Part shown: piece after piece, positions 18,524-26,910 of the stretch
How the letters are laid out: each line of letters starts with the position of its first letter
How positions within the stretch are numbered: the stretch's first letter is position 1
Source: Thalassotalea atypica
Lineage (GTDB): Bacteria; Pseudomonadota; Gammaproteobacteria; Enterobacterales; Alteromonadaceae
DNA: 64,000 bases
Assembly (NCBI RefSeq): GCF_030295975.1
Contig: NZ_AP027364.1
Location: 868,001-932,000, forward strand
Direction of reading: 5' to 3'
Program-made: the position numbers and the translations under genes
The notes under the pieces: generated by a model
Told to the model about the DNA's origin: nothing
Seen by the model: the letters and a program-made list of their open reading frames with translations, nothing else
Database searches by the model: none

Positions 18524-20429
18524 ATACTTCTATCTCATATTTCACGGTAACTTAGCCTTTTCTGCCATAGAAGAAGCGCAATTAGGTGATGTGATTGACA
18601 AGTGTTACTTTCCATTCTTAGCATTAGCTCGCAATAGTAATGTTAAGTTAGGGCTTGAACTGAGTGCTTATAGTTTAGAAAGAATTGCTGAGTTGAGGCC
18701 TGAATGGATCAAACAATGCAAATCGCTAGTTGATGAAGGGTTGGTTGAAATCATAGGTAGTGGCTATATGCAATGTATTGGCCCGCTAATTCCTTATGAA
18801 GTTAACCTAAAAAATCAACAAATTGGTTTAGCTGTTTACCAAGAAATCTTGGGTATAAAACCTAATATCGCCTATGTTAACGAGCAGACGTTTTCTAAAG
18901 GCTTAGTGGATATTTATGCTGAAGCAGGCTATCAGGCTATTGCGATGGAGTGGAATAATGGAGCAGTAAAAAATCCGAGTTGGCAAGCAGAGAATGCATA
19001 TAGCCCAAAACAAATTGAAGGTGAAGTTCATCGCCTTCCTGTACTTTGGACCGACAGTATTGCTTTTCAATTTTTCCAGCGTGTCGTACATGGTGAGAAA
19101 GAACTGAACGATTACCTTATAGATATCAAACAGCTCATTAACAAAGGGTATAAGGCATTACCAGTCTATTCATCAGATATTGAAATTTTTAACTTTCGTC
19201 CTGGGCGATTCGAAACAGAAGCAAAACTTAATGGCGATGAATGGTCAGTTATCACCAACTTACTTGAGAATCTTATGTCGTTAGGGGATATTTGCTTACC
19301 ATTAGAAGTCCTAACAAAGTTCAACTCTCATCAGCCTGTTGTGCAATTGACCACAGCAAGGCAACCAATCATTGTAAAAAAACAACGAAAGTACTCTTTA
19401 AGTCGATGGGCTGCATGTGGTCGAGGTGCTACATTTATAAATACCTTATGCTATCGATATTATAAAGAAAACCGTAAAAACCCTTTTACTTTGGAAGATT
19501 GGAAAAGCTTGCTTAAGCATTGGGGAAGTGACTATAGAACACATATTACTGAACTGAAATGGCAAAGTGCCATGGAGTACTTAAGCCGTTTTGATAAGCC
19601 CCCTACAGACCTTCAAAGTGACGTATTAGACGCAGAGAAAACTAGATTTAATTCTATCGTCAAAGGTAAACGTTTAATAATATCGAACGATGATTACCAG
19701 TTTACGTTTAACCAATTAAAAGGGTTATCTTTAGACTCAGTTGTCTATCAAGGTAAGTCTTTAGGGGTGGGGACAGTAAAGCATGGTGAACTTGATGATA
19801 TTGGATTTGGAGCCGATTTTTATACTGGCACAACGACGATAGAGTCTGTTGAGACCGGTAAGATAGCCGATTTAAACAAAGTAGAGCAATTCACTCTCAA
19901 AAATACGAAACATGGCTGTTCAATTGCCTGCACTATTAAGCTCAAAAATGGTGCAAAAATTCATAAAATTTGGACGATTGATTTTGAGAAAAAACACTTA
20001 GCCCTTGATGCTCAACTAGTATTGAGTACTCCCGTTCGTGGAGCAATTAGAATAGGCGCCTTAACCCTTAAGTCTACGCATTGCGACGATAACATTTGGT
20101 ATGAATGTCATAACGGTGGTAAAGCGCTTGAAAGGTACATACTAGAAAAAGAGGATATAGTGGAGCATCATTTGCCCAATTCATTGATTCAAAGTAGTCA
20201 AAATGGTTTAGGTGTAACCGAAGGTATCTTAAGATTTGGGCAGTCAGATAAGACTATTTGTGAAATTAAAATAGATCAAGCCGTAAGTTATCCCTTCGTT
20301 ATGTTGCAACATTCCGCAGGCGGAGAACATAAACTGACACGCGTGTTCTTTAGCTTACAAGAATTAGACGACACGCTTAAAGCACCAACACAAACAAATT
20401 TCAGGTTGTCATACTGTATTTTACTTTGA
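18513..20429 (+). CDS. GH57-like glycosidase/amylase-fold protein
   Basis: The 638-residue protein has the order of motifs seen in glycoside hydrolase family 57 and related polysaccharide deacetylase-fold proteins: HGN (H11-N13), GSGYMQCIGPLIP (about 82-94), YVNEQTF with a candidate nucleophile E124, and YSSDIE with a candidate acid/base D222. The remaining 350 residues are probably a helical segment and a beta-rich C-terminal part. No signal peptide is present, so it is cytoplasmic. It is the last gene of the glycan cluster, overlapping the ATP-grasp gene. A GH57-type enzyme in a flagellin glycosylation cluster is unexpected; it may trim, transfer or proof-read a sugar intermediate. Function is inferred only from fold motifs. 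Confidence 0.65.
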   Translation: MESKYFYLIFHGNLAFSAIEEAQLGDVIDKCYFPFLALARNSNVKLGLELSAYSLERIAELRPEWIKQCKSLVDEGLVEIIGSGYMQCIGPLIPYEVNLKNQQIGLAVYQEILGIKPNIAYVNEQTFSKGLVDIYAEAGYQAIAMEWNNGAVKNPSWQAENAYSPKQIEGEVHRLPVLWTDSIAFQFFQRVVHGEKELNDYLIDIKQLINKGYKALPVYSSDIEIFNFRPGRFETEAKLNGDEWSVITNLLENLMSLGDICLPLEVLTKFNSHQPVVQLTTARQPIIVKKQRKYSLSRWAACGRGATFINTLCYRYYKENRKNPFTLEDWKSLLKHWGSDYRTHITELKWQSAMEYLSRFDKPPTDLQSDVLDAEKTRFNSIVKGKRLIISNDDYQFTFNQLKGLSLDSVVYQGKSLGVGTVKHGELDDIGFGADFYTGTTTIESVETGKIADLNKVEQFTLKNTKHGCSIACTIKLKNGAKIHKIWTIDFEKKHLALDAQLVLSTPVRGAIRIGALTLKSTHCDDNIWYECHNGGKALERYILEKEDIVEHHLPNSLIQSSQNGLGVTEGILRFGQSDKTICEIKIDQAVSYPFVMLQHSAGGEHKLTRVFFSLQELDDTLKAPTQTNFRLSYCILL

Positions 20430-20443
20430 GTCAAAATAATGAC
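20430..20443. promoter_or_regulatory. FleQ/FlrA-type dyad upstream of flrA
   Basis: GTCAAAATAATGAC matches 9 of 10 half-site bases of GTCAA-N4-TTGAC and starts one base after the GH57-like stop codon. It lies about 90-100 bases upstream of the flrA start, suggesting autoregulation. Confidence 0.5.
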
Positions 20444-20451
20444 TTACAAGC

Positions 20452-20465
20452 GTCAATTATTTGTT
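20452..20465. promoter_or_regulatory. Second, weaker FleQ/FlrA-type site upstream of flrA
   Basis: GTCAATTATTTGTT has a complete left half-site and TTG of the right one (8 of 10). It overlaps a possible -35 hexamer (TTGCTA at 20464-20469, 16 bases before TAAAAT at 20486-20491), which would fit autorepression as reported for FleQ-type regulators. Confidence 0.35.
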
Positions 20466-20533
20466 GCTAAATCTAAGGAGCTAGTTAAAATCAATCGATA
20501 ATCAATATAATAATGCAGTATATAGCGAGATTT

Positions 20534-22000
20534 ATGCAAGGTCAGAAAAAGATTGTCATTGTCGGCAATGACCAAGAGCGTTGTCAGCAATTTGAAATGA
20601 TACTTTCATTTGTTGGTGAGCAGTTTGTAAGTTGTACACAAGCCGAACTGGCTTCTGTTTTCACGCAAACCGAGCACATTTTAGCAGTCGTGCTAATTGA
20701 GCACATCGATCAACAGATTATCGACTTTGTTAAATCTCAGCCTAAATGTCCTTTTGTATTTCATGATGTACTTGATCCTAAAGATCTTAATGATTGCGTT
20801 AATATTTTAGGGGAATTAAGTGTTCCGCTAAATTACGCACAGTTAACTGAGCTTATTCATCATTGCCACCAATACCACAATAAATTGCCAAACAAGCGTA
20901 ATAAATCGGGTTGCGGTACAAGTTTATTACGTTCTCTTATCGGCGCAAGCCAGCCGATGCAACAAGTACGTTTTCTAATTGAGCAAGTAGCGAGTACGGT
21001 AGCTAATGTATTGATTTTAGGTGAGTCAGGTACTGGAAAAGAAGTTATTGCGCGTAATATTCATAATTTATCTGAGCGCGCTAAAGCCCCCTTTGTACCC
21101 GTAAATTGTGGCGCCATTCCGGGTGAATTATTAGAAAGTGAATTGTTCGGTCATGAAAAAGGCGCATTTACCGGCGCTATTTCTACTCGCAAAGGTCGCT
21201 TTGAATTAGCGGAAGGTGGCACGTTATTTCTCGATGAAATTGGTGATATGCCACACCCAATGCAAGTAAAGCTATTACGCGTTCTACAAGAACGTACGTT
21301 CGAGCGTGTTGGGGGCAGTAAGAGCATTAAAGCGAATGTACGTATTGTAGCGGCGACTCACCAACATTTAGAAGAAATGATTAAGAAAGGGGATTTTCGA
21401 GAAGATCTTTTTTACCGGCTAAATGTCTTTCCGATCGAAAGTCCGGCGCTACGTGAACGAAAAGAAGACGTGCCTTTGTTAGCACAAGAATTAGTTGCTC
21501 GATTTGAAGCAGAACAAGGGCAGGGTGTTCGGTTTACCGAAAAAGCGATGGAATCACTGATGGAGCACCCGTGGTCTGGTAACGTCAGGGAGCTTTCAAA
21601 TTTAATCGAGCGCATGATCATCATGTATAGCGATCAAACGGTGGATGTCAGCGAATTGCCAATCAAATATCAGCATATTGATGTTGATGAGTATCAACCT
21701 GAATACCCAGAAGAGTTGCAAGAGCAAGAAGCGATCGCTGAGTTATTTGCGGGCTTTGATTATGATGAAGATGAGGTAGAACCTGAAGAGGAAGCTTATG
21801 TGCCGAGTCAAAACGGAGCACTCCCTGAGGACGGTTTAAACCTCAAACAACACTTAGCTGAAATGGAAGTCTCATTAATCGAACAAGCGTTAACCAGAAG
21901 CGAAGGTATTGTGGCAAGAGCTGCTGACTTACTGGCGATGCGTCGCACAACCTTGGTTGAAAAAATGCGTAAATACGATATTCAAAAAGACAACGATTAA
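20534..22000 (+). CDS. flrA: Flagellar master regulator FlrA (FleQ family)
   Basis: FlrA is the RpoN-dependent activator at the top of the polar flagellar hierarchy. An N-terminal FleQ/REC-like domain (about 1-120) lacks the usual phospho-acceptor Asp. The AAA+ domain has Walker A GESGTGKE (about 163-170) and the sigma-54 contact loop GAFTGA (about 210-215). A C-terminal Fis-type helix-turn-helix ends in [20 protein letters not shown] favour the ATG at 20534 (488 residues, [13 protein letters not shown]) over one seven codons earlier, because it matches family length. Neither has a good ribosome site. An acidic linker (about 400-425) is notable. FlrA-type dyads lie upstream. FleQ homologues bind cyclic di-GMP; whether this one does is unknown. 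Confidence 0.93.
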   Translation: MQGQKKIVIVGNDQERCQQFEMILSFVGEQFVSCTQAELASVFTQTEHILAVVLIEHIDQQIIDFVKSQPKCPFVFHDVLDPKDLNDCVNILGELSVPLNYAQLTELIHHCHQYHNKLPNKRNKSGCGTSLLRSLIGASQPMQQVRFLIEQVASTVANVLILGESGTGKEVIARNIHNLSERAKAPFVPVNCGAIPGELLESELFGHEKGAFTGAISTRKGRFELAEGGTLFLDEIGDMPHPMQVKLLRVLQERTFERVGGSKSIKANVRIVAATHQHLEEMIKKGDFREDLFYRLNVFPIESPALRERKEDVPLLAQELVARFEAEQGQGVRFTEKAMESLMEHPWSGNVRELSNLIERMIIMYSDQTVDVSELPIKYQHIDVDEYQPEYPEELQEQEAIAELFAGFDYDEDEVEPEEEAYVPSQNGALPEDGLNLKQHLAEMEVSLIEQALTRSEGIVARAADLLAMRRTTLVEKMRKYDIQKDND

Positions 22001-22016
22001 TACGATGCTTTACGGT

Positions 22017-22030
22017 GTCAATACATTGGC
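22017..22030. promoter_or_regulatory. FleQ/FlrA-type dyad upstream of the flrBC promoter
   Basis: GTCAATACATTGGC differs from the recalled FleQ consensus GTCAATAAATTGAC at two positions. It is the core of a larger imperfect dyad (22012-22035, ACGGTG...CACCGT). Its centre is about 56 bases upstream of the -24 element of the flrB promoter, a normal enhancer position. Confidence 0.5.
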
Positions 22031-22078
22031 ACCGTTCCTGACTTTACCTAACTAACTGAAAACAAAATAAAAACTTTG

Positions 22079-22094
22079 TGGCATGTATAATGCT
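22079..22094 (+). promoter_or_regulatory. Sigma-54 promoter of flrBC
   Basis: TGGCATGTATAATGCT has exact GG-N10-GC spacing and 9 of 11 consensus positions. Transcription would start near 22106. An ATG at 22083 is inside this promoter, which excludes it as the flrB start. Confidence 0.7.
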
Positions 22095-22130
22095 TGGTCT
22101 GATGTAGTTATTAAATCGGGCAGCAGCATT

Positions 22131-23297
22131 ATGGCACTAGCAATAGCATCTACACAAACGAACAATATTTTTGGTCAAGACAGTTTTGCGTTTGAACCTC
22201 ACCCCGAAAACCTATCTCAAGAATCATTTAGCGGTGAACTCACCTTGCTGCGCCAACAAAGTAAACAGTTAGCGCAACTGATTGATGTGATGCCAACTGG
22301 TTTGGTGATGCTTGATGGTGACGGTGTTGTCATAAAGATCAATAAAGTTGCTAGCCAATTGCTTGATGAACCAATTCTTGGTCAAGCGTGGTTTGATGTT
22401 ATTCGTCGCTCTTTTAAACCCCGTGCCGATGATTGGCATGAGGTTTCATTAAAAGACGGCCGCCGCGTTAAACTAGAAATCACTGCGTTGGGTGAACAGC
22501 CGGGGCAACTGATCATGATCACTGACTTAACAGAGACCCGTTTACTTCAAGACAAATTAAGCCATATGCAGCGGTTATCATCATTAGGGCGCATGGTTTC
22601 AACCTTAGCACATCAAATTAGAACCCCATTATCTTCTGCTATGCTTTATGGCGCTAATTTAGGTAATACCAGTTTAAGCGATACCTCTCGCGTAAACTTT
22701 CAGGATAAATTGATGTCGAGGCTGCAAGACCTTGAAGCACAAGTAAATGATATGTTGTTGTTTGCCAAAAGTGGTAACCAGCAAGTGGTATCGACACTAG
22801 AAATGAATCAGCTTGTTGAAAAGTCAATTGCGTCAGTTGACGCCATACTGAAAAAGGCAGAAGCGAAAATTCACTTCACCCGTTGTGGCCGCGATTGCAA
22901 AGTCTTAGGCAATGAAAGTGCACTAATGGGTGCGCTTCAAAATTTATTCCAAAATAGTATCCAAGTGATAAAGACCAATGTTGAGATTTCAGTGAACATC
23001 GAAAGCCATGGCCAGCATGTTTATATCAGCATTAAAGATAATGGCAAGGGAATTGATCCCGAGTATGTAGACAAAATATTCGAACCGTTTTACACCTCTA
23101 GAGTGCAAGGTACCGGTTTGGGGCTTGCTGTCGTTAAATCGGTGGCAACCGCTCATCAAGGAGAAGTAAAACTGATCAGCCGCAAAGGCGAAGGTGCAAA
23201 TTTCTGTATTAAGTTGCCCTTGTTGATGGCCGGTCAACCACTTAACAATAACCCTGTTGACCTTAGCAATCAGTTTCAGGAGGTAGCTCATGGATAA
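22131..23297 (+). CDS. flrB: Flagellar sensor histidine kinase FlrB
   Basis: FlrB phosphorylates FlrC to switch on the middle flagellar genes. The ATG at 22131 gives 388 residues; the earlier ATG at 22083 lies in the sigma-54 promoter. A PAS-like segment is at about 45-135 (IDVMPTGLVMLDGDGVV), the phospho-acceptor H161 in TLAHQIRTPL, and an HATPase domain follows with N box (NLFQNSIQVI), DNGKGID and GTGLGLAVV. No membrane helix is present, so it is a soluble sensor. The stop overlaps flrC by 8 bases. No good ribosome site is seen before 22131. Confidence 0.93.
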   Translation: MALAIASTQTNNIFGQDSFAFEPHPENLSQESFSGELTLLRQQSKQLAQLIDVMPTGLVMLDGDGVVIKINKVASQLLDEPILGQAWFDVIRRSFKPRADDWHEVSLKDGRRVKLEITALGEQPGQLIMITDLTETRLLQDKLSHMQRLSSLGRMVSTLAHQIRTPLSSAMLYGANLGNTSLSDTSRVNFQDKLMSRLQDLEAQVNDMLLFAKSGNQQVVSTLEMNQLVEKSIASVDAILKKAEAKIHFTRCGRDCKVLGNESALMGALQNLFQNSIQVIKTNVEISVNIESHGQHVYISIKDNGKGIDPEYVDKIFEPFYTSRVQGTGLGLAVVKSVATAHQGEVKLISRKGEGANFCIKLPLLMAGQPLNNNPVDLSNQFQEVAHG

Positions 23298-24630
23298 CAG
23301 TAAAATACTCGTTGTTGAAGATGATGGAGGTTTACGTGAAGCGTTGGTGGATACTCTGCTACTTGCAGGTTATCAATGCGTGGCCGCTGAGTCTGGTGAG
23401 CAGGCGTTACTGGAGCTGAAAAACCATAAAATTGATTTAGTTGTCAGTGATGTGCAAATGGGTGGGATGTCAGGCTTATCGCTATTAAAAAGCATTAAAG
23501 CACAAAATCCGCAAATGCCCATGCTACTGATGACAGCTTACGGCACTATTGATGATGCAGTGCAAGCAATGCGTGATGGTGCCTGTAACTACATGGCAAA
23601 ACCGTTTGCACCTGAAGTATTACTAAATATGGTCAGTCAGTATATTCCGCTTCAACAATGTGAAGAGAATACGCCGGTAGTGGCAGATAGCCAAAGCATC
23701 GAATTACTTAAACTGGCTAAAAAAGTTGCGTCTACCCAAGCCTCAGTCATGGTGCTTGGTCCAAGCGGCTCAGGTAAAGAAGTGCTAGCACAATATGTCC
23801 ACCAACACTCAGCACGTAATACTGGGCCTTTTGTGGCGATTAACTGTGCAGCAATTCCTGAGAACATGCTTGAAGCCACTTTATTCGGTTATGAAAAAGG
23901 CGCGTTTACCGGTGCGATACAGGCTTGTCCCGGCAAGTTTGAACAAGCACAAGGTGGCACCATTTTATTGGATGAAATTACTGAAATGGATCTTGGTTTA
24001 CAGGCTAAAATCCTTAGGGTATTACAAGAGCGAGAAGTCGAACGCTTAGGTGGCCGAAAAACAATAGACTTGGACGTACGAGTGATCGCCACCAGCAACC
24101 GTGATTTAAAAGAAGCGGTAAAGGCCGGAGAGTTCAGAGAAGATTTATATTATCGTTTGAATGTCTTTCCACTGACGTGGTTGCCGTTAGCCGAGCGCCG
24201 AGACGACATCATTCCTTTGACCAAACATTTGATTGAACGTCATTGTCAAAAAGAAGCTTGTGCTATTCCAAATTTAACCAGTGTTGCACGCAGTAAGTTA
24301 CTTGCCTATGACTGGCCAGGAAATGTCAGAGAGCTTGATAATGTTGTACAACGGGCATTAATTTTACATGCTAACAATATCATTGAGGCCACCGATTTAT
24401 TGATTGAAAACTTTGATACCCAAATATCCATTCATGCGCCAAATCCAACACAGCATGAAGACAAGCTGGGCAGTGAGTTAAAGCTCCAAGAGCATCAAAT
24501 TATTCTCGATACGCTACAAGCTTGTCATGGTAGCCGCAAGGCAGTTGCTGAACGGTTAGGGATCAGTCCTCGTACGTTACGATATAAAATTGCCAAAATG
24601 CGAGACAGTGGTATCCAGATCCCCGCATAG
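23290..24630 (+). CDS. flrC: Sigma-54-dependent flagellar response regulator FlrC
   Basis: FlrC activates RpoN-dependent middle genes (basal body, hook and often flagellin). The 446-residue protein has an N-terminal receiver with phospho-acceptor D54 (VVSDVQMGG) and KPF signature. The AAA+ domain has Walker A GPSGSGKE and the GAFTGA loop ([11 protein letters not shown]), and a Fis-type DNA-binding end finishes with VAERLGISPRTLRYKI. It starts within the end of flrB behind a CAGGAGGT ribosome site. It is followed by a tandem 16-bp duplication and a probable terminator before the fliE operon. Confidence 0.95.
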   Translation: MDNSKILVVEDDGGLREALVDTLLLAGYQCVAAESGEQALLELKNHKIDLVVSDVQMGGMSGLSLLKSIKAQNPQMPMLLMTAYGTIDDAVQAMRDGACNYMAKPFAPEVLLNMVSQYIPLQQCEENTPVVADSQSIELLKLAKKVASTQASVMVLGPSGSGKEVLAQYVHQHSARNTGPFVAINCAAIPENMLEATLFGYEKGAFTGAIQACPGKFEQAQGGTILLDEITEMDLGLQAKILRVLQEREVERLGGRKTIDLDVRVIATSNRDLKEAVKAGEFREDLYYRLNVFPLTWLPLAERRDDIIPLTKHLIERHCQKEACAIPNLTSVARSKLLAYDWPGNVRELDNVVQRALILHANNIIEATDLLIENFDTQISIHAPNPTQHEDKLGSELKLQEHQIILDTLQACHGSRKAVAERLGISPRTLRYKIAKMRDSGIQIPA

Positions 24631-24653
24631 TCAAATTCCCGCATAGTCAAATT
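24622..24653. repeat. Perfect 16-bp tandem duplication over the flrC stop codon
   Basis: CCCGCATAGTCAAATT occurs twice back to back (24622-24637 and 24638-24653). The first copy contains the flrC stop. It looks like a recent slippage or duplication with no obvious function. Confidence 0.85.
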
Positions 24654-24674
24654 TCCAAGTACATTTTTCCATCA

Positions 24675-24720
24675 GCCATGTCTAGTAATTCCATCAGCTA
24701 GGCGTGGCGACCTTTGTTTT
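24675..24720 (+). terminator. Probable terminator after flrC
   Basis: GCCATGTCTAG (24675-24685) pairs with CTAGGCGTGGC (24698-24708) to give an 11-bp stem including two G-U pairs and a 12-base loop, followed by the T-rich CCTTTGTTTT. A direct repeat TTCCATCAGC (24667 and 24689) overlaps it. Confidence 0.5.
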
Positions 24721-24771
24721 AAAGTCTTATTATTCAAAGATATAACTGTTTGTTTCTTTTTGTAACCCTAT

Positions 24772-24787
24772 TGGCATCATGATTGCT
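24772..24787 (+). promoter_or_regulatory. Sigma-54 promoter of the fliE operon
   Basis: TGGCATCATGATTGCT matches 10 of 11 consensus positions with exact spacing, the best sigma-54 promoter in the window. Transcription would start near 24798, 38 bases before fliE. Confidence 0.8.
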
Positions 24788-24835
24788 TTATTTAAAGTTA
24801 GAAATACATAACGTTTTTTTGACAGGACAATCATC

Positions 24836-25159
24836 ATGGATATCAAAGCAAATTCATTATTTTCGCAAATGCAGGCGATGTCTCTTGAGGCGACAGGTAA
24901 TCGTGGTAGCGAAATTAAGTCTGTCAATTCATCTGGCGGTGATTTTGGCAATTTATTAAAGTCGGCCATTGAAAACGTTAACGAAATTCAGCAAGACGCA
25001 GGCAGTAAAAGAACAGCATTTGAGCTTGGCGATAGCCGAGTGACTTTAGCCGATACGATGATCGCCGCTCAGAAAGCGTCAGTCGCATTTGATGCCACCG
25101 TGCAAGTGAGAAATAAATTTGTCGAAGCATACAAAGAAATCATGAGCATGCCGGTTTAA
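24836..25159 (+). CDS. fliE: Flagellar hook-basal body adaptor FliE
   Basis: FliE joins the MS ring (FliF) to the proximal rod and is the first axial export substrate. The 107-residue length is typical. The C-terminal part with RVTLADTMIAAQKASVAFDA and VQVRNKFVEAYKEIMSM is the family signature. An AGGA ribosome site precedes the ATG. It heads the fliEFGHIJ operon under a strong sigma-54 promoter. Confidence 0.95.
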   Translation: MDIKANSLFSQMQAMSLEATGNRGSEIKSVNSSGGDFGNLLKSAIENVNEIQQDAGSKRTAFELGDSRVTLADTMIAAQKASVAFDATVQVRNKFVEAYKEIMSMPV

Positions 25160-25182
25160 CCAAGAAATAGCGGAGAAGTATA

Positions 25183-26910
25183 GTGGCTGATATGAGTAAT
25201 TCGACTGCAATGGTGTCACCTGAAGGTGGCAATGACTTACTTGCCCTTGATGGTGATGATAGTGTCGCAGATGAGAAACAATCAGGTTTTTCGGCAACTT
25301 TGGGAAATGTTGACGTACTCCGCCAACTAACCATAATCATGGCATTGGCAATATGCTTAGCCATTGCTGTGTTTGTGATCATGTGGATAAACCAACCGGA
25401 ATATCGCATTCTAACCAAATTGCCGACCCAAGAGCTCATCGAAACGATGGACTTTTTAGACGCCAACAAAGTCGATTACAAACAAGAAAGCAATATCATC
25501 TCTGTTCGAAATGATGAATACCAGCAAATTAAGCTAATGCTGGCCCGTGAAGGTTTGAATCAAGAGCCAGATCAAGGCACTGATATTATTATGAAAGACA
25601 TGGGCTTTGGTGTCAGTCAGCGTATGGAAACTGAACGGCTAAAACATGGCCGAGAATTACAACTGGCTAGAACCATTGAACAGCTTCAAAAAATCTCTCG
25701 TGCTAAAGTGTTGTTAGCCATCCCTCGAGAAAATGTCTTTGCCCGAAAGCAAAAGAGCGCCTCCGCTACTGTTGTGGTAACAATACAGCGTAATAGAATG
25801 TTATCGGAAGAAGAAGTTGACTCCGTTGTTGATATCGTTGCCTCAGCCGTACAAGGGTTAACGCCTAATCGCGTGACGGTAACTGATCAAAATGGACGTT
25901 TACTTAATTCAGGCTCTCAAGATTCGGTTTCATCACGTTCACGTAAAGAATTTGAAATTGAACAAAAACGTGAAGCGGAATATATGGAGAAAATTGACTC
26001 CATTCTTATTCCTGTCGTAGGGCTTGGCAACTATACATCGCAAGTCGATGTCACTATGGATTTTACCAATTCGGAAGAAACATCGCGCCGTTACAACCCC
26101 GATTTACCTGCGCTTCGCAGTGAAATGAAAGTTGAAGACAACTCAATCGGTGGTGCATTAGGTGGCATACCTGGTGCATTAAGCAATCAGCCGCCGCTTG
26201 AATCTGACATTCCAGAAAACGCGACAGGTGGCGCCAATTCACAACGTGTCATGCCTACTCGAAAGCACTCAGAATCGACAAAAAATTATGAGCTAGATGA
26301 ATCGATCAGTTACACCAAACAACAAACAGGTGTTATCCGTCGTATAACTGTTTCAGTGGCATTGGACTACTTAAACTCAGTGGGGGCAGAAGGTGCAGTA
26401 ACGCAAACTCCGCGCTCAGTGCAAGAACTTGCCAATATACGTCGACTGCTTCAAGGCAGCATTGGTTTTGACCTGCAACGTGGTGACACATTGGACGTAG
26501 TGACTTTGCCGTTCTCACGGGTTGATGTTGGTGAAGAAGTTCAGATACCAATTTATCAGCAGCCTTGGTTTATGCAAACCATGAAGATGGCACTGGGGGC
26601 ATTGGTCATAATTGTTCTCATTATCTTCGTTATTCGTCCAATGCTTAAACGTCTATTGCACCCAGAGCAAACACCGGCGGACTATGGCGATAAATCTCTT
26701 GATACGCATATCGATCTAGGCGATGAAACCATGGATATGTTAACATCTGACTTCGACGCAGGCGCGGTAGGATTCGCTCCAGACGGTAGCCTACAACTAC
26801 CTGATCTACATCGTGACGAAGATGTCCTAAAAGCAGTTCGAGCGCTGGTTGCTAACGAGCCTGAACTATCCTCTCAAGTTGTGAAAAGTTGGTTGATTGA
26901 AGATGAGTGA
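25183..26910 (+). CDS. fliF: Flagellar MS-ring protein FliF
   Basis: FliF forms the inner-membrane MS ring that houses the export gate and mounts FliG. The 575-residue length is normal. A first membrane helix lies at about residues 47-69 and a second at about 465-487, with periplasmic ring-building motifs between (RILTKLPTQE, ERLKHGRELQLARTI). The cytoplasmic tail ends in the FliG-binding segment around VVKSWLIEDE. The start is a GTG preceded by GGAG. FliG starts within the end of this gene. Confidence 0.96.
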   Translation: MADMSNSTAMVSPEGGNDLLALDGDDSVADEKQSGFSATLGNVDVLRQLTIIMALAICLAIAVFVIMWINQPEYRILTKLPTQELIETMDFLDANKVDYKQESNIISVRNDEYQQIKLMLAREGLNQEPDQGTDIIMKDMGFGVSQRMETERLKHGRELQLARTIEQLQKISRAKVLLAIPRENVFARKQKSASATVVVTIQRNRMLSEEEVDSVVDIVASAVQGLTPNRVTVTDQNGRLLNSGSQDSVSSRSRKEFEIEQKREAEYMEKIDSILIPVVGLGNYTSQVDVTMDFTNSEETSRRYNPDLPALRSEMKVEDNSIGGALGGIPGALSNQPPLESDIPENATGGANSQRVMPTRKHSESTKNYELDESISYTKQQTGVIRRITVSVALDYLNSVGAEGAVTQTPRSVQELANIRRLLQGSIGFDLQRGDTLDVVTLPFSRVDVGEEVQIPIYQQPWFMQTMKMALGALVIIVLIIFVIRPMLKRLLHPEQTPADYGDKSLDTHIDLGDETMDMLTSDFDAGAVGFAPDGSLQLPDLHRDEDVLKAVRALVANEPELSSQVVKSWLIEDE

